A stretch of 64,000 nt of DNA, from NCBI GenBank assembly GCA_963682175.1, contig OY821771.1:25068201-25132200 (forward strand), written 5' to 3'. Position numbers and translations under genes: made by a program. Origin of the DNA: Triglochin maritima. Lineage: Eukaryota; Streptophyta; Magnoliopsida; Alismatales; Juncaginaceae. Shown one piece after another: positions 1 through 8,491 of this stretch. The notes beneath the pieces are model-generated. The model searched no databases. It was not told the origin of the DNA and worked only from the letters and a program-made list of their open reading frames with translations. How positions within the stretch are numbered: the stretch's first letter is position 1; every line of letters begins with the position of its first letter.

Positions 1-1728
1 CTGCTTCTTCAACTCTGTCAACTCAGCAGGTGCCATCCGGTATGGATCCTTCGACTGTGGTGTAGTGCCAGCTACCAACTCAATGCCGAACTCCAACTCC
101 TGGTGTGGTGGTAAACCTGGAATCTCCGTTGGAAAAACATCCGCGAACTCCTGCACCACCTCAATGTCCTCTAGCCTCTGAGACTCTACCTCCGCAACCA
201 CAAGTGTCGCTAAAAATGTTGTACAACCCTGCTGCAACAACCTCTGAGCTTTCACGGCAGATACAATAATGCGACCTCCTCTGCTTCTGATCCCTCTGAT
301 CAGAATATCAGGCAAAACCTTCCTCGGAATCAAAATCTTCTTCTCTCGGCACAAGACTCGAACATCATATTGGGACAGCCAATCCATCCCAAGTATGACA
401 TCAAAGTCCTCCATCGGTAGCAAGACCAGGTATGCCGGAAACTCCTGATCTCCCGAAACAACCGTGGCGCCGGGGACAAATCTCCCTAAAGTGCCCACCA
501 GACCCAGGGGTGTGCTGACCTCCAAAGTGGCAGTCAACATCGCAAGGGTACAACCCAACACTCCCGCAAATTGCTCTGAGATGAACGAGTGTGTCGCGCC
601 ACAATCAAATAGCACCCTAGCTACCGAACCAGCGACAAGAAGCATACCTTCCACTACAGCGCCTCCATCCCTAGCCTCCTCAGCCTGGATGGAGTAAACT
701 CTGCCAGTGCGCTGCCCCTGCTGTGGTCTGAAAGGTGGTCTTCCTCCACCTCCACCTCTGTCTGGTGCTGGTAATCCCGGTGATCTGCTCGGCCCCGCTC
801 CTCGGCTCGGACAGCTCCTAATAAAGTGGCCCAGCTGGCCACAACCATGACAAGCTCCGGTGGGAAAACACGGCCCAGAGTGAAACCTGCCACAACTACC
901 ACAAGGCTCAGGTCGTGGTGCTGCAGCTCCTGCTCCTGCTCCTGCTCCCTCAAACCGGGGCCTCTTGCCCAGATTCCCCCCAGTCTGACCTCCTGGCCTC
1001 CAAGAGAACCTACCCGATGGCCTCCTCTCATCCTGGTAGTTCTCTCTGTAGTCACGATCAAGAACAGTGGCACTCTTCACGGCCTCGGCTAACATGCTCG
1101 GCATACGCGTCAGCACCTTCGTCCTCAAATGCTTCCGGAGCCCTCGGACGAACTTCCCAGCTCTCTGCTCCTGTGTAATATACATCTCGAGACAGTAACG
1201 CGCAAGGGCGTTGAACTTCCTTATGTAGCCTGCCAGGGTCATGTCCCCCTGCTGAAGACTCAAAAACTCCTCCCTCTTCGCATCCTGAACATGCTGCGGA
1301 AAATACTACTCGTTGGACTCGCCAACGAACTCCTCCCAGGCTATATCATCTATGTCCGCAAACACCACTGCAGATGTGGACCTCCACCAGTTAGACGCAG
1401 CACCGCCCAACACATAAGTAGCCAGGCCCACTCTCGCCTCCGGAGGACAACCAATAGCACCGAAGATCTTCTGCATCGTGAAGATCCACTCCTCCGCAGC
1501 CTCTGCATCATACTGCCCCAGAAAGGTAGGCAGATGCTGGCGCATAAACCGGTCATGCATAGCACCAGTCCCCGTCTGCCCAGTCTGTGCTGCCTGCTGC
1601 TTTAGCATCTCAGTCAGACGTCCGACCGTATCGAACATCGTCCGATGCTCATCCTCCCAAGCCTCATCCCTCGCAGTCTCACACTCACCGCGAGTATGAG
1701 CGACGGCCTTCCCCCGACTAGGAGGCAT
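1..1728 (-). pseudogene. Tekay-like Ty3/gypsy gag-protease-RT (5' part)
   Basis: Read on the minus strand from the ATG at 1728 this is the gag of a chromovirus-type Ty3/gypsy element: a basic N-terminus (MPPSRGK), a capsid region containing EWIFTMQKIFGAIGCPPEAR and NWWRS, then a CCHC zinc knuckle (CHGCGQLGHFIRSC, 811-852). The protease follows, with DCGATHSF (Asp codon 604-606) and GMDWLSQYD (about 375-395), and then the RT entry motif PYRMAPAEL at 1-30, where the window cuts it. In the one reading frame I followed, the only break is a TAG at 1306-1308, where relatives have Lys in a NEKYFP-like motif, so this copy is a recent pseudogene. The Asp-Cys-Gly protease site occurs in other plant chromoviruses. 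Lineage assignment to Tekay/Del is from motif resemblance. Confidence 0.85.
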
Positions 1729-1852
1729 CTACCAAAGGAAACAAGACAATCATCAATATAAAATAAGCATGCACGATCCTCTAAGACCTACTTCCTAACC
1801 CAAAGGTGGTTTCTTTAGACAAGTACGCCGGAATCAACACTCTCATACCAAA
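1729..1852 (-). other. Tekay-like leader and primer-binding site
   Basis: Short untranslated leader between LTR and gag on the minus strand. Positions 1839-1850 read TGGTATGAGAGT on the minus strand, two mismatches from the TGGTATCAGAGC complementary to initiator tRNA-Met, two bases inside the end of the LTR. This fixes the LTR boundary and the orientation. Confidence 0.75.
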
Positions 1853-3311
1853 TTGTAACGTACCCGAAAATAGTGGAAAATTTAAAACAATAATAAAGAC
1901 CGTCAACGGTCAACACTGGGCACGTCACGGGAAACAAACCAACATATATATAATATAGATAAGATATAGATCCACGTGGAAGTCAAATATACAAACTGAC
2001 TGTGATTACAAGAAAACTATTCAATAGGTAATCACCTCAAAATGAAGAAACTAACACTACAGGAGCTGATCCCGGGGGCACCCTCCTCGGTCACCACATG
2101 ACTCTAATGCTATTCGCTACCTGAAATGAAAACAAATAAACATGCCTGAGTTCCCTGAAGGAACCCCGTATACCAAACCTCCTAAAATACAAAAAGGAAT
2201 TAAAGACAATGCGATGCAATACACATGATCATCCACCTCGGGCCCACAATAATGCCCCTCTCCGCCTCCGCGGTACTGAACCACTCCTGCCACGAGGGTC
2301 AAGTCAGTCCACCGTTGCCTCACAAGGGTCAGTCAGCACCACTGCTCCCCAAACGTGCAGGAAGGAACCCCGGTACGACGCTGCCACCCCAGGAGCGAGT
2401 CAGCCCGCCGAATACACTACTCGGGTCAGACGACAACCGCTGCTCCCCCAAGAGCCGCCTAGAGGTGCACCCTGCCGGAACATCCTTAGCAAACTGCCCA
2501 AGGTTTACGACACAGATCCCTCACACCCCGCTCGGTAAGAGAGGCAACAGTAATACAATAATACGCCTTCGTCGAAGGTGAAATCCGTCGCTCTCAAGGC
2601 CGGTAATCGACCGTCGCCTCGGAGCCGGTAGTCGACCTATACTCAACGGATCGCGTGTGGATAAATCCACCAACCTGCGGCAGATCGGTCGACCGCTACA
2701 AGCACACCGGTCGACCGGTCTTCCACATAGTACTCGGTACTGTACAAACAAGTGTATCGGTCGAACCACGCAAACCGAATTACCGACCAATCGGTCGAAC
2801 AAAAGTCATCTAGCGGTCGATCGTTTGGAAGGTCTACGCTATACCAAATTTATATATTACATATATCCGACCGGTAGAACCAAGGGGCCGTTCAACCGAT
2901 AACAGAGATCAGCATTTTGCCTAAGTGGTATTCGGTCGACCGGAACTGCTATACTTTTCGACCGAAACATCGCAGGCACTCTACTGCTTAATTAAAATGC
3001 TCAGTCGGTCGACCGAAAGTTAATGAGCGGTCGACCGTTTTGATGGTCAAAGCTCCCAACCGACTTAGCATCGAATAGATTGGTCGAACAAGGTTAAGGA
3101 CGTTCGACCGTTTAATAAGTCAAAATCCCCAACCGACCTATTCTCATTTTTTTCTGTCGACCGGCTAAGTGGACCCGTTCGACCGATAACAGCATCAACC
3201 CCTTTTTCCCGCACAAATCTGGCATAATGGTCGACCGTCCATAGACATCGTTCGACCGTTTGCGGGTGCAAATCAATATAATAATAGGATCGGTCGACTG
3301 CCCACAAGCAC
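1853..3311 (-). repeat. 5' LTR of the Tekay-like element, incomplete
   Basis: The LTR ends, in element direction, with CGTTACA at 1853, just before the primer site. The matching start (TGTAACG-like in element direction) is not found before 3311, where element A1 begins, so the LTR is either long and interrupted by A1 or truncated. No open frame in it is convincing. The part beyond about 2580 is dominated by the GGTCGACC palindrome cluster listed separately, and whether that part is truly LTR is an inference. Confidence 0.5.
2585..3300. repeat. Cluster of GGTCGACC palindromes (cluster 1)
   Basis: At least eight copies of GGTCGACC or close variants (for example near 2687, 2709, 2935, 3004, 3030, 3157, 3229, 3293), often extended to TCGGTCGACCGA, plus many half sites (TTCGACCG, CGGTCGAAC). 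Spacing is irregular, about 20 to over 200 bp, so this is not a satellite. The sequence between copies is AT-rich and not repeated. The same motif recurs in copia LTRs elsewhere in the window. Confidence 0.8.
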
Positions 3312-3439
3312 TGATTGACATCATTTCATGCTCATATTTGTATCTTATATCCATTATCTTTCGCCTAAACAATGCTATGTTACGAGTTTTATGTTTAGTT
3401 TTCAGGAATAATTAGGTTTGAAGAGATAAAGCATAAAAG

Positions 3440-3721
3440 GACCCAAAAGCTGGGAAAAAGGACTGGATTGTGAGATCTGGGGACCAAGATGCAAGGGAGA
3501 AGGACCTGAACGCAAGACAGAGGGACCTAAGAGCAAAACAGAATACTTCAGACCATCATGGGGAGTATTTTAGCAATTGGATTCAGGTCGGAGCTCCAAC
3601 AAACCAACCAGATGCATCCAAGACCAACAAACACTTCAAGCAAAGCCCACAAAGAAAACCAAACAGATCTAGACCATATAGACCGCCAATTGGCGGTCCA
3701 GATGGCCCAGAATCCGTTTAG
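3440..3721 (+). repeat. 21-bp GGACC repeats with small conserved ORF
   Basis: From about 3440 to 3545 the U3 contains about five degenerate units of 20-24 bp, each beginning GGACC or GGACT and rich in AAG/CAA. The period is close to seven codons, so the open frame 3470-3721 (83 residues) carries a repeated charged pattern (REKDLNA, RQRDLRA) followed by HHGEYF. The same frame is open in the A2, E and C LTRs. It has no recognised domain; it may be translated or may only reflect the repeat. Confidence 0.5.
3681..3698. promoter_or_regulatory. GACCGCC palindrome in U3 of A1
   Basis: Perfect 18-bp palindrome GACCGCCAATTGGCGGTC, about 80 bp upstream of the snRNA-like element. Counterparts lie at the same place in every Athila-like LTR here and again in the leaders. 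Its function is unknown; a protein-binding site or an RNA dimer/hairpin is possible. Confidence 0.7.
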
Positions 3722-3775
3722 TTTTCTGTAGCACGTGTATTAGTGTATGCTTAGTGTATTTTTGGTATTGGTTTA

Positions 3776-3827
3776 GTCCCACATCGGGGGATTGTCCCGG
3801 ATTAGCTTTTTCCATGCCTATAAATAG
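3776..3827 (+). promoter_or_regulatory. snRNA-like USE plus TATA box in A1 LTR
   Basis: GTCCCACATCG at 3776-3786 is an exact match to RTCCCACATCG, the upstream sequence element of plant U-snRNA genes. TATAAATAG follows at 3819-3827, leaving a 32-bp spacer, about 41 bp centre to centre. That is the four-helical-turn spacing reported for Pol II snRNA genes; Pol III genes have one turn less. Transcription should start about 30 bp after the TATA box, inside the LTR. Confidence 0.75.
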
Positions 3828-4097
3828 AACTCTTCACCTTCCTTTGTAATCACTCCATATTTTAAGTGGCTATTCTTCCTACTAGAAGTGAGGCCTTGAA
3901 GCACACACTAAAGTAGGAGGATGCTACTTTTAATGTGAGTCATTTTATCAATAAAGTTTTGTGTTTATTTCATTGTTTGTTTTATGCTTCTTTTATTGTT
4001 TGTGCATGTTTTAGTTTAATCGTCTTTTATTTCTAGCTTAATTTTAATATGCTTTCTTTGCTTAGTTTAATAATTAGTGTAATGTTTAGTGAGTAGT

Positions 4098-4118
4098 TCC
4101 ATCCCCTTTGGGGGTGGA
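4098..4118 (+). other. Conserved LTR stem-loop
   Basis: TCCATCCCC, loop TTT, GGGGGTGGA: a nine-pair stem with one G-T pair. Versions with similar pairing occur in the other Athila-like LTRs (near 17199, 24359, 29727, 32170, 40390, 43395, 49200, 52471, 59876, 61428). It lies downstream of the promoter, so it would be in the transcript. Confidence 0.55.
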
Positions 4119-4708
4119 GTAGATGTACATACATATATTAGAGAATGTGATGAATGCTTTATTTTTTATGTGTTGATAAAACATGAATGTATGCTTGCTT
4201 GTTTAGGATAGAATTTATAACTTGATGAGTTTTGCCAAAATGATTAGACACCTCTCATGCTTGTTTAGGTTCTGAAATAAACAACTTGCATATGTAAATG
4301 TTAATCAACTAAGTTGGTTAATAGATTGATAGGTTTTGCCATAACATTTAGACACTTCCTATGCTTGATAAACACCACCTTCATGTGCTTAAAGAATGTA
4401 TTCTACACCCACCTCTTTGCATGTGTGCACTCACTCCACCCCTTAGGGGTTTTCCCATTTCTGTATTCCAGCATTCTTCTTTTGTTCTTAGCTTAGTTGT
4501 CATTTCATTGTTTGTTTGCTTCTTTCACATTTCGTACTTCTTAGCGTATTGTAGTGTAGGTTAGCATAATAACATCTCTTCCATCTTTTTTGGCACTGGA
4601 TTTCGGATAAACAAGAGCCTGCTCATCTCCCTGAGGACGACCCGTACTTGCCACCGCTTCATCGCGGCCGTGCACTTGCGGTTTAAAATAAAACGTTCAA
4701 CAAGTTTT

Positions 4709-4726
4709 TGGCGCCGTTGCCGGGGA
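4709..4726 (+). other. Primer-binding site of A1 (tRNA-Asp type)
   Basis: TGGCGCCGTTGCCGGGGA, the tRNA-Asp complementary sequence used by Athila and Tat elements. It sits after the short spacer that follows the LTR end CAACA. It places A1 among Ty3/gypsy elements independently of the coding region. Confidence 0.9.
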
Positions 4727-5782
4727 GGTGCCAGTCCAGACTCTAGTTTGGACGATTCGAGTGGATTTAATCTGTGTGTTGTAGTTTTTCTTTGTTTCAA
4801 GAGACTGGGAATAGCAAGTGGAGGCTATTGGAGAAATTTCCAGACGACCTGAGCACTTCAGACCGCCAATCAGCGGCCTGAGACCGCTAATCAGCGGTCT
4901 GGTGAGCTCTGTTCATCTTTTAATTTCTTGTTGTTGTTGCTCTAAATGATCTAGTTATCTGGGACTCAATTTGGCATGTTTTGACTTATAGTTCGTTCCC
5001 ATATCAATAATCAAACCTCCTTTAAGCAACTTCGACCCTAACACTCAAAGCAAAAGAATAGGCATTCATTCTTGTTTAGGTCATGCACCATGTATGTGAC
5101 TTAAGCATTTAGATTGTCTTTTATCTTAGCTTTATTTTCTGTTGCTGAGAGTTGGCGTGAGGTACGCACCTTCTACTCTCATTCATGCATTTCGTATGAA
5201 CATGCATTAGTTAGTAGGAAGTGCATTGCAACAAGTGTGAGTTGAGCGTTTGTTTGGAGAGTTGATTGTTAGATTTGGACTCCAAAACACTACTAAGGAG
5301 GGACTGTGCCATAAAAGATAAGGTGGGGATTTCATCACCCTTTCCTTCGCCCCACAAACCACACTAATAAAGAGCCTAATTTTTAAAATCAAGTAGACAT
5401 TGGCCTTAAGAATTTCGGGCGCATTAGGAGAGTAATCCGGTCCCGACCGTTATGACCTGATCGGCATTGCCCACTTTGTCGATAGTAGGAGAGACGAGAT
5501 CTCAAGATCTTGACTCACTTGCTGGGCTTTGTGGTCCTCGTCGTAGGGAGGTGAGACGTGTTGAGGCCGTGTGACCTCGCAGTTAGGCGTCGTCTAGCTG
5601 TAAGGACCTATAGCGACCTTAGGATTGTTTGAGCCTTGTTTGCTTGTGTGCTTCTACCTGTACCCATCCGCCGTAGCTTAAGGACTTCTTCCCTTCTCTC
5701 CTGAGTCATTCTTTCTCTCCTGTGTTCCCCCGTCTTCTCCTCTATGCACATTCTTTGTTAGAAAAAAAAGGAAAAAAAAGCT
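4727..5782 (+). other. Leader of A1
   Basis: Untranslated leader of about 1.06 kb with no convincing frame. It contains two more copies of the GACCGCC palindrome side by side (4861-4879, imperfect, and 4882-4899, GACCGCTAATCAGCGGTC). The block near 5440-5610 recurs in the A2, B, C and D leaders, and its last part (from about 5560) in A3. Confidence 0.75.
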
Positions 5783-8491
5783 TTGTTTTGTGTGTGTGCA
5801 CCTTTGTGCATGCTTACGTGGACACGAGACGAGAGTGGTCGTTTGAGGAGGAGCGTTGTCAATCCGGCTTCGGTCATCGATTTCTCGACACCTCCCTCCT
5901 CTCGTGTCGCACGTATTTCGGGTCCAATGGCTGCTAATTTCCGTGAGGAGGAGCAGTTGCTGGACCCACCTGTTCGACCAGTGCTTCCAGTTGTCGTTCC
6001 CATACCTCTACGTGATCGATGCTACCCTCATGCATCGTATTGCCAGAAGCTAATGGGAACCATTTTGAGGTTAAGCCTCAGTTTATCTCCATGCTCCCTC
6101 ATTTCACTGGGAAAGGTGACCCCTATATCTTTCTCAGGGAATTTGAGGAGGTCTGTGCTATGTTCAAGCTGCAACAACTTAGCACAGACTCCATCCATCT
6201 TAGGCTTGTTCCTTTTGCACTAAAGGATAACGCCAAGAAGTGGTTGTACAGCAACCAGGCGAATTCCTTTAGGACTTGGGATGAGTTTCAATCTGCATTC
6301 CTCAAGAAGTACTTTCCTAATCATCGGACTCAAAAATTGAGGAATGAAATCAATTCGTTCTATCAACATGAGACCGAACCATTTCATGCATATCTTGAGA
6401 GGTTCAAAGAGCTACTATCCTCGTGCCCTCACCATGGCATTGAGTTGTGGCGTCTTTGTCAGATTGTGTATGAGGGTCTTCACATCCCGTCCAGAACGCT
6501 CCTTGAGTCCATGTGTCAAGGAGAGTTCTTGGGAAAGGATGAAAGGGATGCATGGGCCTTCCTAGAAGACCTCGCTGAGAAAACCATGCAATGGGAGAGT
6601 GTGAGGGAACCACCTGCATCATCTAGTATAGGAGCGAGGATCGTGAATGCAAACTCAACTAGATCGGGTTCCGCATTTGCTATCGATACCACTACGGCCA
6701 CCGAGGCACGCATGGCGGCCTTAATGCGCCGTATGGATTCGATTGAGCTCCAAAACCAACAAAGTGCACCTCACATGTCCACATCTGGTCCAGTTCCCTG
6801 TCATTCATGTGGTAGGATAGGTCATGTAGGAAGCGAGTGTGAGTCCATTCCTCCTGAGATGGAGCGTGTCAACGCCGTCTATGATAGAGCCAGGAATGAC
6901 CCATGCTCATCATCATATAATCCTGGATGGAGGAACCACCCAATTTTTCATGGAACCAAACTAATGCCCCGGGTGGTCCTTCAAACTCCTCTAGATCACC
7001 TTACCAATCACACCAACCTCCCATGCATGCACATTCCTATCAGCCACCCAAAGCACAAACCACCAATCAATCGGGTTTCCCAAATTCCAATAATATGGAA
7101 ACCCGATTCAATTCGCTTGAGACCTTGACTCGTGGACTTGAAAACTCAATGAAAAATTTTATGTCTACCACAAGTCAAGTTCTCACTTCAAATCAGCAGA
7201 CCATGAAATCTCTAGAGCTTCAAATGGGCCAATTGGCTCAGTCTGTACATGAGAGAGAGAGAGAGGGTCTTTTCCTAGCCTGCCTGAGGCTAACCCCCGC
7301 ATGTACCAACAACAACAAATGCAAAATGAGAATGTGGTACCTCGGGGGAGGGAAGTGAACCATGTGGAGGAACCTGTTCACCATGTCAATTCCATTGTGA
7401 CCTGAAGGAATGGCAAACAGGTTGACAATCACATTTCCTTGCCACACCCACCACCATCTATGCAGCCCCTCCGTGGGAATGGTGGTGAAGAAGAAGCTGA
7501 GGGTGAGGGTAATACACCAAAGCTTTCTTCTCAGGCACAGCATAAAACCTACCTGCCAAAAGCTCCCTATCCAAGTAGGTTAAACAAAAAGCAGAGTGAC
7601 AACATGGACAAGATATTAGAGGTGTTTAAGCAAGTGAAGGTTAACATCCCCTTGTTGGATGTCATCCAACAAATACCTCAAAATGCCAAAGTGTTGAAGG
7701 ATCTCTGCACAACCAAGAGGAAGACCAATGTTCCTAAGAAAGCATTCTTGGCTGCAAATATCAGCTCACTTTTGTCCAATCCCACCTACACAAAATACAA
7801 GGACCCGGGGTGTCCTACTATTCAGTGTACGATAGGGGACACTAGATTGAGCAATGTTTTGCTTGATTTAGGATCAGCGGTCAACCTCCTCCCATTCTCT
7901 GTTTATCAACAGTTGAACTTGGGAGAATTTAAACCAACTAAGATCACCCTCCAACTGGCGGATAGATCCATTCGTATTCCCATGGGGATTATCGAGGTCG
8001 TGCTTATCAAAGTTGGAGATTTTATATTTCCAGTCGATTTTGTTGTCCTCGATACCAATCCTGTTGCGAACACCCACTCTCAAATACCTTTGATTTTGGG
8101 TAGACCATTTCTGGCAACCTCCAATGCCTTGATTAATTGTAGAAATGGTCTCATGAAGCTCTCATTCGGTAACATGAGTGCCGAGTTTCATGTGTTCAAC
8201 TCTGGTAAGCAACATGAACCCATGGATGAACCTTTAAATCTAAATCTCATCCGCCAATTAGAGAAAGCACCGCAAAATCAATGAACACCCGTAACACCAA
8301 TGCAACCCCTTGAGAATGTTTGTGGGCTCAGCGAAGACTCGTTGCCTGTCTTTGCAATGCAACAGAGTGAGCTGGCCTCAAACATGAATGTCCAAAGGGA
8401 GTGTTCGTTGCATGATTCAGTTGAGAGTACTAGTGAGAGTGAGACACCTCATCATATGCCTATACCAGAAGGTGTCTCTGTCTCATGTCCC
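5783..8491 (+). pseudogene. A1 gag-protease, broken
   Basis: Athila-like gag: capsid domain (FTGKGDPYIFLREFEEVC, then WDEFQSAFLKKYFP, then CPHHGIELW), CCHC knuckle (CHSCGRIGHVGSEC near 6800-6841), a glutamine-rich coil, then a protease with LLDLGSAVNLLPF and GRPFLATSNAL. Compared with A2 it has a 19-bp loss near 6022 between two CTACCC repeats, a one-base loss near 6943, a frame change in a GA run near 7252-7266, a TGA near 7401 and a TGA at 8281. The largest intact piece is the protease frame 7439-8284. The frame is cut at 8491 by copia LTR sequence. Confidence 0.88.

Larger units (their letters stand above)
3312..4702 (+). repeat. 5' LTR of element A1 (1391 bp)
   Basis: Starts TGATTGACATC and ends CGTTCAACA, two bases before the primer site. 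The same ends are proved by target duplication in A2. In order it holds a block of about 21-bp GGACC repeats, the GACCGCC palindrome, an snRNA-like upstream element and TATA box, a stem-loop (4098-4118), and a conserved U5 end containing GCGGCCGTGCAC that also occurs in the other Athila-like LTRs here. The length equals that of the A2 3' LTR. Confidence 0.9.
3312..8491 (+). mobile_element. Athila-like element A1, 3' end missing
   Basis: Ty3/gypsy element in order: 5' LTR (3312-4702), tRNA-Asp primer site, leader of about 1.1 kb, broken gag-protease. It stops at 8491 where copia element H begins. Comparison with A2 and A3 shows that the end of the frame, the 3' untranslated module and the 3' LTR are lost. 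It begins at TGATTGACATC directly next to palindrome cluster 1, so it probably inserted into the Tekay-like LTR; the target duplication cannot be checked because the other end is gone. Confidence 0.85.

Noticed and set aside
826..1699. Plus-strand frames opposite the Tekay-like gag
   Set aside because: Antisense shadows; no domain, and the minus-strand reading is strongly supported.
2585..3300. CRISPR-like array or satellite made of the GGTCGACC motif
   Set aside because: Spacing is irregular, the motif is only 8-12 bp, and this is plant nuclear DNA; the clusters follow LTRs.
3776..3900. A genuine U-snRNA gene downstream of the USE and TATA box
   Set aside because: The sequence after the TATA box in all copies is ordinary LTR and shows no U1, U2, U4, U5 or U6 hallmark such as an Sm site in a matching setting. 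The promoter arrangement is inside LTRs with proved boundaries.
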